DNA of 60,000 bases from Polytrichum commune. Its lineage: Eukaryota; Streptophyta; Polytrichopsida; Polytrichales; Polytrichaceae. Within the stretch, counting starts at the first letter, position 1; every line of letters begins with the position of its first letter. The stretch spans positions 38,534,440 through 38,594,439 of the forward strand of contig OX485807.1 in NCBI GenBank assembly GCA_950295325.1, given 5' to 3'. The notes beneath the pieces are model-generated. The model was not told the origin of the DNA. It did not search any database and saw nothing but the letters and a program-made list of their open reading frames with translations. The position numbers and the translations under genes were made by a program. Below are positions 13,001 to 22,193 of this stretch, one piece after another.

Positions 13001-13266
13001 CGGCTCAACATATTGAGGCAATCCAAAGAAGGAGAAAGATTACTTTCGACAAACGACATAAGAGAAGGGCCCTAACACCGGGAATGATGGTCATGATTCA
13101 AGACGCACGAAAGCTTGAATTTCCGGCGAAATTCAATGCGGTATGGTTAGGACCTTACCTTGTCTATGAGGTCTTTCCTAATAATTCAATTCAATTGGAA
13201 ACGTTGAATGGTGAGCTCTTTCCTACCCGTACATCGGGAAGTAGATGTAAGGAGTACCGAGCTTGA
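7027..13266 (+). CDS. Gag-Pol polyprotein of a Ty3/gypsy retrotransposon
   Basis: One uninterrupted 2,079-residue frame. Order: basic N-terminus; a Pro-Ile repeat (about 111-125); a Gag core with the usual WY-rich helices (about 150-320); a CCHC zinc knuckle at 432-445 and a second Cys/His cluster starting at Cys517. Then an aspartic protease with LVDGGSS (Asp852), a reverse transcriptase with FMDGYAGYNQ (Asp1312) and FVDD (1374-1377), an RNase H with Asp1522, Glu1563/Glu1565 and Asp1590, and an integrase. The integrase has an HHCC head and a D,D35E core: Asp1800, Asp1861 and Glu1897. A GPY module follows and no chromodomain. The protease has DGG where retroviruses have DSG or DTG, a variant common in plant gypsy elements. 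Gag and Pol are fused with no frameshift or stop. The open frame and matching LTRs suggest a young, possibly autonomous copy. ATG 7027 is the first in this frame; a later start near residue 101 is possible. Confidence 0.95.
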   Translation: MQGRTRSQKPSLIVGLEKSTRKRRSSKISDRLEQDNVRIESCLNVEPRTRSILDTLELGAQLEEEITPSKLSGETSSENYTLREEFPVEVDRGLLNSSPVTMAEERGMDPPPIPPIPPIPPIPPINPLVRPRGLPIVVPQNLAAMDMPSHLPKFYGTKDEDPSRHMERYIERLASFLITDPGYWLVWFPTTLEGEAYEWYRDHAEGHFRGWEQLQREFLNEFRPEVGQSTALRALSSLKQGREEEISAYIRRFDLVCTRFVGTMLNDDTLKQFFIQGFFKSGTIRGVLERNPLTLADAKRAARDIENLDKDHERLWRREDELIPQFIPIRPRVVAVEPAKYENQIPYAIVDTGPRPLAVREPAPLLALPAPRTDPHLEEVERRLGASQLGFQEAMIKQMQSLTDQMSLMIRSQQPGPPPPVESGRHSSGLWCVQCGQPGHTRQFCRSGQNRDQRGNGNPPQQNQRGQAPPHYGNGSNRGPQPRGQGGQNLEKKEFHPFCGRWHAQGQCWSEGQEFNCSNCGGSHPSDTCRQPDKIINVPYPVANPQQQARDNMRGARPQGVPANELRPPNLYYDHSNARQTFHPPAGLQTTTGYIPIQNRQGVPPNGSNGRQAPPTDPGPSNSQDVRFMDGVLEATCDDMLPLPTRIGEEQSQWPPHTNAITYELVKGKGMVEEAPALAVTTRARRGDAPLEVGIGEQGNYSSDEEINLSELDRVARRATKDVERENIILQDRERTNAVHDLDNSDVGEWEGPGVPVDEFDVVGNSKVERSTGYDLWADLSTLKADITFGQLLEISPTARKTLKEGMPVHKRMRKVKAKIAARIQSQGGRDVKAIEIEVVIVDKVVPNVLVDGGSSLNILPEDTMKKLGLGLTGPSPLVINMANQSSTTPLGMIKDCRMTTGGEEYLVTFHVIKMHSNKDTFPILLGRPWLRMANAMVNWGGPKPSITYGPEGNRVIVSIGSLEGWMKKEMYLPLEKEIDDLNENEIGKALVGVVHPEGQRVVIDSGSGSLGPNFYNYGDNGDYAQWLREYPESEVDVMVTFHQVGLGSEFPSVSLGEGSLLEPCEVLTEEEWVSGGLTPWVDDVEEGEVSLIHVDGTQEEDVIIESSKLEEPLHFKTTSTGIVVGQDVKDYPNVPSDWYRNKEEQAHVSEADWRYVDVKLKNGKTRQMKMGSKLGEKEVREYSNLVDEFSDTFAWSYDELKEIPREMVEHRIPLIPGARPIRQKERRMNPQLQLLVKAELERLLKAGFIKPVEITDWVSPMVLVKKKNGKLRVCVDYRKLNSCTQKDHFPLPFITLLLEEVGGHSRYTFMDGYAGYNQISIALQDIHKTAFTTPWGTFVWVVMPFGLCNAPATFQRLVMYIFTDLLFKSMTVFVDDFSTQSNVDDHLHCVREALVRCRKMRLALNPDKTFLGVNKGVLLGYVVSEKGREPDPDKIAAISDLATPTNSKGISKLLGHVGWYRELIPNFSKIAVPITHLLKKDVKFEWTDACQKAFEELRDRLSTYPVLIPPNWGKPFHVYCDASNVAIGSALCQATGEKEKDQPIAYASKQLTPAERNYSTTERECLAMVFSVKKFRHYLMCNPVVFFVDHMAIKYLINKAELSGRLARWVLLLEEFDYTVEYKPGRMHLQADHLSRLSEEIGKNPVNDMLVDDSLFVVTSTPEWYAGIVEFLTTHKLPKEWTKEERRKVRVNSRQFVVVGHRLFRRGSDGILRRCVSKTEVEAILIACHDSACGGHFSGQLTGQKILRAGYFWPTLFKDAHDYVRKCDACQRYARDDLRMEMPLHVSLPLIPFEKWGIDYVGEVHPQSSKGMKYIVVATEYLTKWAEAKAVKTDTAEHAATFMYENIISRFGVPKILVSDRGTHFLNDLIREMTEKFKIDHRKTTPYHPQTNGQTERVNGILVSILRKTVIDSKRDWDTKLTAALWAYRTTYKVTTRATPFSLVYGLEATLPIEYEVESLRVAVSTRLTESQSLRNRLTDLEALDEGRRMAAQHIEAIQRRRKITFDKRHKRRALTPGMMVMIQDARKLEFPAKFNAVWLGPYLVYEVFPNNSIQLETLNGELFPTRTSGSRCKEYRA

Positions 13267-13327
13267 CTAGGCAACTTACCCTTGGAGCAAGAGATGTTTG
13301 GATTCATCCCCCGATGGTCGCCAATTA
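13267..13327 (+). other. 3' untranslated spacer before the 3' LTR
   Basis: Only 61 bp separate the Gag-Pol stop from the 3' LTR. The bases next to the LTR (GGTCGCCAATTA) are not a purine run, so no classical polypurine tract touches the LTR. The nearest purine-rich stretch is GGAGCAAGAGATG at about 13284-13296. Confidence 0.6.
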
Positions 13328-15111
13328 TGTGAGCCCAAAAGGGTGCCCACATTTAGTCTTAGACCCCTGAAACGTTAGTTGATGCACTTTGAAGTAGCAT
13401 GTTACTTCACAAAAATATAAAAAGAGTGAAATGTTAGTCTTAGAAGTACCATGTTGTAAGAGGCTAGGATGTGAGTTGTTATTGTGTTTTTACCTTCGGA
13501 AGGATTTGAGTGAATGAGGATAGGTAAGGAGAACTTGGATTGAGTAGTTAGTGAGTAGGCTAGTACAAATGGATGGAGACAACCAAAGTGACTCAAGAGG
13601 CAAGTGCATTCGAATTGGGATGAATGGAGGATCACATGGAGCGCACAAGTGGACCACCTCATCATGGCCACTTAATGGGGAAGGCCCAAGGAAGAATGCA
13701 AGGTGGAGGATAAGCAAATTCTCAAAGCACCAATCAAATCACGAGTTAAGCATCGTGGTTTGAATTAAGTGGTGAGCGACGATTTAGGAAAGTAAGGGGA
13801 GAAAGTTATGGCGGCGGAAAGCGAAGGAGGCTAAGTTTGGGTTGAAGCATCCCAAGTTTGGTAAAGTGTGGTAGGTAGAAAGCCAAGGCTAGTTAAATGT
13901 TCGAATTAGGATCCTTGTTGATCATTTGAGGGAGGAAGGCTTAGAAGATAGGATTGGCGCCTACTAAGTAGGAGGAAATCTCAAGGGCTTATCGTGAGCC
14001 TTGAGGGTGCTCACCCCCTCAAGCTTACTATATAATCCCTCATTCTTCCCTCACTCATCCTCTCTTTCCTTTGTGCTCCAAGGCACCCCACGAGTTATAA
14101 GTGTGGATGTGGGAAGCCATATTGGAGCACATGTGTGTGCTTAGTTTTTAGTTTGAGAGCCAAGGCTTGTTAGCCTTGAAGAGGGCTTGACCTCTTGGTA
14201 GAATTAGTGTTGACGTGAAGGATTTTAAAGTTAATTCATGATTCCAATTTGTGGTACTTTAAGTTCATGTTTTGAATACACGTGGTTGCAAGTTCCATGT
14301 TTAAGAGTTGAGCACTTGATGTTGTGATGAGTGCAAAAATATACTTGTGTGGATTAGTTAGTCTTAGTGAAGTTAGGAAATTCTCTCTCCCCCTCTCCTC
14401 TCTAGGATTTTAGGATTTTAGGATTAGAGAAGAATTATGTGATTAGAAAGGGGTTGTTAGTAGAATTAGGGAAATTAGGTAGGAAGATTAGTTAAGGGCT
14501 TGAATAATTAGTGAGGTAGTTGGGGATTACAACTACAAAGTTGTGGGTTTATGAAGGAGCTGGGTTTATGAAGGAGCTGGGTTTGTTTAGTTAGAAAGTA
14601 AAGAGCTGGGTTTATGAAGGACTTGGGTTTATGAAGGAGCTGGGTTTGTTTAGTTAGAAGCTAAGAAGCTGGGTTTATGAAGGAGCTAGGTTTATGAAGG
14701 AGCTAGGTTTATGTAATTAGAAAGTAAAGAGATGGGTTCATGAAGGAGCTTAGTAGATAGCCTACCTAATTAGCTCATAGACAAGTAGTTAGTTACATTA
14801 TGCTAGTTAGTGTTATGTGTGGCTTTCACAAGTAAATGTATTTGAGATTGACTATAGAGAATAGTGTTTTTTTTAACGCTTGCATCCTCTCTTTAAAAAT
14901 AAACCACGTGCACAACTTAATGGAGAATGTGGAGCACTCTCGCGATGGCAAGACAAAGGAAGCAAAGACCAAAGTTAAATCCAAGACCACTTGAAGGGTG
15001 AACCTTGCACTATGGACTCATCCAAGTCCAAATCCAATACCGCGGAGGAATGTGAGCCCAAACCCACTACTCGGACTACGGACGCTTAAGGGTGGGGGGT
15101 TTGGCCTCACA
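13328..15111 (+). repeat. Complete 3' LTR
   Basis: It is 1,784 bp, TGTGAG to CTCACA, the same length as 4334-6117 and without visible difference from it. It carries the same TATA box (14029-14036), minisatellite and AATAAA. Identical LTRs mean a recent insertion, because the two LTRs are copied from one template at integration. Confidence 0.92.
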
Positions 15112-15116
15112 CCACC
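15112..15116. repeat. Target-site duplication CCACC, right copy
   Basis: Direct copy of 3164-3168. It shows that the duplication encloses the whole rearranged unit and not only the intact inner element at 4334-15111. Confidence 0.8.
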
Positions 15117-15221
15117 TGAACATGGGACAACTTCGTGGTCCATGATGTAAACATCCCCTAAGTAGTTCCCAAACAATACCAATTAAAAGAAACACCACAT
15201 TACACGTGAAAATAAATGCCG

Positions 15222-15233
15222 ACAACACACCTA
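15222..15233. repeat. SINE target duplication, copy at tail side
   Basis: ACAACACACCTA is repeated without mismatch at 15600-15611. The pair brackets the tRNA-like element at 15234-15599. Confidence 0.8.
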
Positions 15234-15599
15234 GATAGATAGAAACTCCGGTCCCTTTTTAGCAAGGGGCCGGCGTGAGTAAAGTGTCCGTTCGTAATGC
15301 CAATGACCCGATGCCCACTGGACAAGGGGACATTGAGACAATACTACTCTCCCCTTTCGAGGATGGTATAGTGACACACTATACTAGTTCCTAGCTAGCC
15401 ACTAGTGCCTTGAAGATACCGGACATGGTATCCCCCCAACGGGCTTTGAGGTACCCATACAACAAGGTCCAAGGACCCCCCACCATAGTTGGGTGGACTA
15501 AGGTGGTGAGCACCATGCCGGCATGGGGAATAGAACCCACAACCTCCTCATTGGGGGCCATGAGCCCTAACCACCAAGCCAAGGCCCATGGTGCCATCA
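15234..15599 (-). mobile_element. tRNA-derived SINE, full length
   Basis: Read on the minus strand the 5' head contains an A-box-like TGGCTTGGTGG (15581-15571) and a B-box-like GGTTCTATTCC (15547-15537) with tRNA-like spacing of 34 bases between box starts. The element ends at its 3' side in a short TATC tail (15234-15241) next to the target copy. It is bracketed by a perfect 12-bp duplication ACAACACACCTA. It is 366 bp and GC-richer than its surroundings. It should be copied by RNA polymerase III and moved by a partner LINE, none of which is visible here. The minus-strand frame at 15391-15606 is not a gene. Confidence 0.8.
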
Positions 15600-15611
15600 A
15601 CAACACACCTA

Positions 15612-17125
15612 CCCTACCCTCACAACCTAAGAAGAAAATTCTCTAACAAGGGCAGATAAGTAATACTAGCTATGAATTTGGAGATGCTTTAAAGTGAGGA
15701 CGGAGATATTCGAACCCGGGACCTTGAATGCGGCACATTATCACTATCTTTGGACAAAGACCTTTGTATCTTGCTGATCCGATTCCTAAACCTTGAATGT
15801 TTACAATTCTTCATGTTTGCAATTGCTAACCTAATAACATCATTCTCAAGACAACCCGACAATTGGAAATGTTTGTGGAATTGGAAGTACACACAATAGA
15901 GCCACGTTACTAAAGTGTTTAGTGTCGAAGCATTGATATTGATTGTTTTGTCATCCACCTTATTTTGACGATAAATTTTCATAGGATTTACTCCATATGT
16001 GTATGTGTGTGTATATATACTTACATGTCAAATTGATGTTGATTTTATAATTGTTGTTGGCCATATCAACTGTAAAATGTGACTTTTTGGAATGTATGTT
16101 GTCTTTTTGAAATAAAAGGTGCTCGTTGAATGAGCAATTTTTTTAATGATTTCACACCTCGAGGCGATCGCACCCCCTTCCGTTTCGTAACCACGTGCGA
16201 TAATGGGGTATTTAATGGGGAGATGTTTATGCATCTCTCAATAAATTTTCCCTCCTTGTTTGTAAATAAAAATCTACTTTGACATATTCTTTAGCACCCT
16301 ATATTTGTTTTTAATTATTCAAAGAGGCTAATTTCTAGCACAATTTTATTTTTTTATAAATCGTACAAGTACCAAATAGTGGACGGAATACTATAGCATT
16401 GCGAAACTCGCTATGGGAGCAACAAACATTCCATACCATTCAAATTGTTATTCACTTGGTTTCAATTTGTAATGCCAATCTTAAATCATTCAAAATACCA
16501 TTCAAAACACAACCAATAGCACTTGGATACTAGTTAAAGGGTTACCAATAAACATGGAGATAACAAAGCATACAAGCTAAAATTTGGACAGAAACTACAC
16601 ACTTCTTCATCCAAGTAGTCAAACCCATAATCATTCTACTAATTCTTCTATATACTTTTAGGGGGATCCTATGTCTATGACCTTGTTTTTTCTACTAATT
16701 ACTAGAATGAAGGAATTATCTACCACCCTATTTTACATATAATCATGTAAGAGACATATTTCCAATGCTATGACAAATGTAAGGAAATTACAACTTTTAC
16801 TCTAAACAAATCAAACTGACCCTATTTTTCTTTTATCTCGCATGGTTTTCTAAAATTCCGATAATCACCTCCCCGAGTTTCACACTTGAATATTTCACAA
16901 GGTATAGTGAGGTATGAAGAACACAATATTAAGCATGCAAAATGAGGACAACATTTGTACATATGAAGCAAAATCATCATCCTCTCACACCTAAGTGGTC
17001 ATATTTTATAATATTAAATTGCCGACCTTGAGAATCAAAGGAGGTGACGTAGGTTGATTAGGACCCATGATGTTGCTTGTTTGAATTATGCTCTTCTGGG
17101 GCTCTTTTCTTGATGAAGTATCTAA
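15612..17125. other. Intergenic, possible hAT MITE remnant
   Basis: No gene seen. Around 16155-16205 the words GCACCCCC and ACCACGTGCGATA match the left end of the hAT MITE at 49968-50370, and TAGCACCCTATAT near 16290 also matches it, so a decayed relative is likely, but I could not place its ends. A B-box-like TTCGAACCCGG lies near 15710 without a convincing A box. Confidence 0.35.
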
Positions 17126-17624
17126 GGGCCACTTCACACACGAGCCAAGAGCCGTGACCATGAAATTGTGAGAGCCCACAAGGAAGTGTCCAAAGGCCGT
17201 CCCAAGACACCTCCAAAATCATGTAGTGTGGTCACGGACCCTCAAGCGTAGTGTGAAGTCATATGTGATCGAGCCCTCGACCAAATGCTATTTCAATGAA
17301 TTTCTATTCACACGGGTCCTCACGCATGATAAAATAGAATATATCAACGGTTGTGAGTGTTCGGAGTGAGATGGTCTCCTGATTTTGTGTTAGGCCTACC
17401 TCCAATAGGTGGTTTTTGAAAAATAATCCAAGTGACCATGAAACATTATCCATTCGATGCCATGTAGGAATCCATGTAGACTTTACATCCATCTTGCATT
17501 CACATACTTCATTGGTCCCTCAAGCATAGTGTGAAGCGAACTTGGACTGGCTCTCCCTTTTCCACCAATGAGATGCTTGAAGTGTAATGGTCACAGGCTC
17601 TCAGTCTCATGTGTGAAGTGGCCC
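17126..17624. mobile_element. Tourist-like (PIF/Harbinger) MITE
   Basis: The left end GGGCCACTTCACACA is mirrored at the right end (TGTGTGAAGTGGCCC, ending 17624); the similarity runs on for about 35 bases (AGAGCC-GTGACC). Both sides carry TAA in direct orientation (17123-17125, 17625-17627). It is 499 bp and non-coding. Inner copies of the motif AGTGTGAAG at 17250 and 17529 are subterminal repeats, possibly transposase-binding. Confidence 0.85.
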
Positions 17625-19753
17625 TAAATGTAGGTCAACCCTTAACTTCTTGGAGCATATTGTGGTTTTATCATATCATCTAAAAAACTAAGCCTTCTAA
17701 ACCGTAATCTTTAATGTGCCTTAAAATGAAAGTTGTTGTTGATGATTTTAAGATCACATTAGTAGAGTAGCAATATTTAGTAGCTTTCATGATTTGTTTA
17801 TAATCAATTTTAAATCATCATATTTCAAGAATTTGTGATATATGTAAGCATGCATTAATCTATAGTCCAAAATTTCAAGATTTTAGTATAAAAACAAAAT
17901 TTTATAAAAAAATCTACACTTTGAGGTAAGAAAAAGAGTGTGTAGAAAATTGACAAATTTCAATGAAAAATACTAATAAGTTTAAATATACAATATTGTA
18001 TTAACAAGGGGAAAAGTTAGTTCATTTTTGGCTTTAAAAATCTCTTGTAAACAACCAACTTTTCAACATTGCAATGGGATCATCACCGTTGACAAGAAGA
18101 TTTCATGAGAAACATCATAATACTTATTGTGATCTTCCTAGCAACTTTCTTTTGGATGAATTTGCCTTCAAGAGTCATTCATCAACCCAAAATATGGCCT
18201 CTTAGGAAGTTAAGGGATAATTTGGATAGTAGTGTTGATATCCATTAACAACTTTGTAATTGTGCTCGTTGTTGCCATCTCCTAGGATGTAAGTCTTTTG
18301 GTTTGTCATGCTTACAACCATATGATTTGTTTAGAAGTAAAGGAAACCTAATAATTTTAGCACATATCTAGAAATCATAGCACAAATGTATGTATTATTT
18401 GGTACCCAAGTCCCTTGCAATCGACCAATGTTGGCGACTTCAATTATTTGCATCCACAACAACCACAAGTACCACCATCCTATAGATAACAAGTTATTGA
18501 GGTGTTTTCATAGTAACAAACATTTCAAATCCTTCTAGTGATACATAGTGATTTCTTTTGCACCTTGTAGTGTAGTATTCTTTATTTATGCAATATTCAT
18601 CTCATTTGAACAATCATAACATTAATATATGGAATAATATTGGAATATTCTTCATATTCAGTCTGAATATGGGACATATCCAGGAATATTTTGTGAAATA
18701 TTGTTAACCCCGCAAAACATTGTTATGAATTTGAATAATGTTATGATCCTTGTCCTTTGAGCTTTCCTAGACTTGATAAAAAAATATGTCAGCTAAGTAA
18801 CACATCTAGTTGCATGTCAAGGAAATCAATCACTTAATGACCTTCAATTCTTCTCATATAAAGTGTAATGTATGTTATCATGTACAAAATTATGCAACAG
18901 TGGAGAATAATGTTTTCAAACAAATGCTAAGGAATCGTAACATGAATTAAGATTGGATTTCATGTGGAGATTGATTTTTTTTTCTTACATGTTAAGGGAG
19001 GAAGAAAAAAAGAAAAAAAGTCAATAAAATATGAGTTATCTTTATTGGAAACCATTTATCTTGGTCATCATTAGCTAAATGTTCTTGCCTCTCGAGTGCC
19101 TATAGAGCTTCTCAAAGTTACCTATAAATACACTATATGTTATTTTGCTCTTCCTTTCATACAATACATGCTAAGATCATTTGAAAATCTTCTCTGTGGT
19201 TTTTAGTATACGTTTTCAGCTTCAATCCTTAGTGATGTACGCCCTCTCCTTTTGCTTTGATTAGTTGCTTAGTTGGCCCTCTCCCCCTCTCCATAGCCTC
19301 ATTGCAAGGCGTGGTTGACCTTTCATTTCCATTTGTTTAGCTTGGTTTGACCGCTTCATAAGGAACCGAGGCTTTAGAGTAACATTTTCCCTTTGGTGAC
19401 ACATATTTTCAATCCTTAAGCCGTCAACAAGTGAGTGCAACAGTGCCATCAAGTATGTCATTATTAAAAGTGATTAATCATATGAGACATTAACCCTTAA
19501 AGGACAATGCTGCCCCACGGGCTTGGTATTATTTTGGGAGAATCTTGTTCAAAACTTCTACTCCATTGCACCAAATGGGGTTTTTAGAATGTCAAATCGA
19601 GCACCTTAGCAAGATCTATACTTCTTTAGAATAGAGCCTATGTAAATTAATTGGTTAATCATGCTTAAAATGAATTTTAAAAGATATTTTGGGTGTGGTA
19701 TCGGGAAAGCATATGTCCTTTAAGGGTTAAGTATAAAATAACACCACTTTGAC
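17625..19753. other. Intergenic, no gene seen
   Basis: AT-rich, with many short runs of A and T. A small cluster of AATATT-type inverted words lies at 18600-18720. I see no conserved protein, RNA gene or element with definable ends. Confidence 0.5.
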
Positions 19754-20335
19754 AGTTGGGGCTAGAGCTCATGCGAAACTGCATGGGCCCCGCTCTGCCA
19801 AGTCATGACCCCATTGTATTCAAAATTTTCTTATCACAAGCGGAAATTGTTGCTTGCCCTATCAACAAAAATAAATAAATTACTCTTGCATTTTTGAAGG
19901 CCACTTGTCCACAAACCCCATATTGAGTGCACTACACCTTCAAGGTCCGAAATCCAACGTGTATGTTCACTTCCCCCTAGTAAATAGTCGACAAAGACCC
20001 TGTCATATGCTAATGAGGATTTTGTAATATTTTTGACTTTCAAGTTAATTACATGTTTTATTGACAATTTCTCTTTGGGAATGAAATCCCAATCAATTGC
20101 TTATTTACTAAGGGGAAGTGAGCATTTATATTAGATTTTTGGACCTTGAAGGTGAAAAGTGCATTCAATATGGGTCTTGTGGACAAACTGCCTTCAAGAA
20201 TGCAAGGGCAATTTTTATTGAAGTCAGGCGAGGTAGGCAGTAGTTTTTAGTTGGGATAAGACAATTTTGAATATGATGGGGTCATTGCTTGGCAGAGCAG
20301 GGCCCATGTGATTTGGCATGAGCTCTAGCCCCAAT
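19754..20335. mobile_element. Foldback / long terminal inverted repeat element (Mutator-like?)
   Basis: Two arms of about 240 bp (19754-20000 and 20100-20335) are reverse complements with scattered mismatches; shared words include GGGGCTAGAGCTCATGC at the outer ends and CCTTCAAGGTCC inside. About 100 bp of AT-rich loop separates them. The flanks CACTTTGAC (19745-19753) and CACTTCGCC (20336-20344) agree at seven of nine bases, compatible with an aged nine-base Mutator duplication. Any transcript would fold into a long hairpin. Confidence 0.7.
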
Positions 20336-22178
20336 CACTTCGCCCATTCATAATAGTGATATAAGAAGGATGCAAGAACGCTTTTAGAACAAATTTACTA
20401 TATTCGTATATTCGTATTCAAAATTGGTATTGAATACCAATTTTGCCCAATCACAATGGCTAATAGGGGATCTATCCACTCAATGAGGCGGTGTAAGAAG
20501 TGATCCATAAAAGGGGGACAACACCTTCATTTAATTAACAATTTTCATTTGTAATAAGGTTGATTTTGTGTTGATTCTCACTTAGCAATCCAACATCAAT
20601 AGACCCCCTTGGTTGACGATATAAGGTAGAGGGTGCTCAAACCACCACATTAAACTATTGCACATACATATGGCTACGGGGTTGATGTAAAAATAAAATA
20701 CTCATATTAAACTTTGGGCTGAACATATGTATTAAAAGAAGAAGAAAATATTTCTAGCCTCAATTGAATATTTGATGAACATTCAAAGTCAAAACCACTA
20801 GCTTCCTTAAACTGACCCCTGGGCCCCCGTGTATGATGACCTTGCATATGATGAGGACCACCCCCCCCCCCCCCCTTCATTGCCTAGAACCAACACAACA
20901 TACATGGGTAACTAGACCCAAGCTAGATCACAACCCAACATGGCCATCTCCATGATCCCACTCGGTTTGGTTGTAGAACCATCCCCTTGCATCCATGCAT
21001 TGACCCCTTGCATCCTTGGTACTGACCCCCTTTGTACCTATAACGTGACCTCCCTTGGCTTTGTGGGCTTGAACCATCCCCCCCCCCCCAACCCAATAGA
21101 ATGGCTAGAATAGGCTTGATAAGCCACCCTAAATACACCTTGAACCAACCCGAGTAGAGTGGAACCCATTATTACCCTATATGGAGGTCGTGGAGGTTTT
21201 CACTCCGTGGGCCTGGGCACTCCTTTTCCATGGGAAACGGTTCCAAGGCAACAAAGTGTTGGTGATTGGGAGGTGTTTACAGGTGTTGCTTTTGTGTGGG
21301 GTGTTTGGTTTTAACACCCTCTACCTTAAACCTTTGACCTTCAGATGACTTTGAGATTTCTATAAATTGCACACGGATGTTTTATTTAAAGATTTTTTTG
21401 TAGACTTTGCATAGATTTGCTAATCTATGGATTTATTTATTTCAATTTATTCTGAAAACTTTCCACGCTACTCAACCTTCCTGAAATAGGAACAATTTCC
21501 TAAAGTGTCACTTTAAGGCCTCAATACCCTTAGACCTCTGCTTCCATGTGCACAAAAATGAATGTATGTTGTAGATTGTTTCCTTGAAGGTCTACCATAC
21601 TCTTTTACTAAGACATTGCCCGGTAAAGATTGAGAATGCATCTGCCATTCTCAAAAACCCACAGGCTATTCAAAAGATGTCAAGTATAAGGTAGAAATAC
21701 CATAGCCACTATTGGTTAACCACCCTCTAGCCATGCACTAGATTGCTGTCATAATAGTGAAGTGCCATTTCTGAAACAGATCATGGCTTGGTGGCAATTT
21801 CAATGCGTGCACACTTAGTGTAGCCAATGGGAGTCAAGTATTAATGTACTCATGAGGTAACCAATTTAGGCGATGTTCTGTATGGAAATGTGGAGTACCG
21901 TGTTCGGTGTAGGGAGAATCCAGTGAACGAGTAGGGGGTTGGACAAACTTTCCACTTTGAAAAATTGTGGAATTTTTTGTACAAGGCAAAAAAATATGAA
22001 ACAACTTGCATTAATTCTTCATGAATCCTTTTCTTCTATCTTGGGAAATTATGTCTTGATTGTTAGACCAGATCTTCAATGCAAATCACCTTATTTTCAC
22101 GGGTTATGGTATTTTTACCTTATTACCCCAACATGTGCTATCAATGATCGGAGCTTGTTGCGTCTTATGCAACAATTG
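20336..22178. other. Intergenic with poly-C tracts, no gene seen
   Basis: Poly-C runs occur at 20861-20875 (15 C) and 21078-21089 (12 C), each in a locally C-rich patch. The minus-strand frame at 20923-21138 is low-complexity and not convincing. No element ends could be set. Confidence 0.5.
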
Positions 22179-22193
22179 ACATAGTTTGGTGAT

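Larger units (their letters stand above)
3169..15111 (+). mobile_element. Rearranged Ty3/gypsy LTR retrotransposon with three LTR segments
   Basis: The unit starts TGTGAGCCC (3169) and ends GGCCTCACA (15111), with CCACC directly before (3164-3168) and directly after (15112-15116), a five-base target duplication. From left to right it holds a cut LTR (3169-3457), a copy of the integrase 3' part (3457-4333), a complete LTR (4334-6117), a primer-binding site and leader, one open Gag-Pol frame (7027-13266), and a complete LTR (13328-15111). Positions 3457-6117 repeat at 12451-15111 with a constant offset of 8994 and no difference that I noticed. No chromodomain follows the integrase, so a chromovirus is unlikely; non-chromodomain plant lineages include Athila, Tat/Ogre, Phygy and Selgy, but I cannot choose among them. 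Confidence 0.92.
2696..15158. mobile_element. Tourist-like (PIF/Harbinger) MITE, split by an LTR retrotransposon
   Basis: The left end GGGGATGTTTACATCATGG (from 2696) is matched, as reverse complement, by the right end finishing CATCCCC at 15158. Both ends are flanked by TAA in direct orientation (2693-2695 and 15159-15161). A TAA/TTA three-base duplication and G-rich termini are the known hallmarks of PIF/Harbinger elements. Without the retrotransposon at 3169-15111 and its duplicated CCACC, the element is about 515 bp and has no coding capacity, so it is a MITE. Confidence 0.8.

Noticed and set aside
15391-15646. Frames of 71-78 residues on both strands
   Set aside because: They lie within the SINE, whose pol III-like boxes and target duplication explain the sequence.
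15700-15725. tRNA gene suggested by TTCGAACCCGG
   Set aside because: Only a B-box-like word is present; I found no A box at proper spacing and no cloverleaf.
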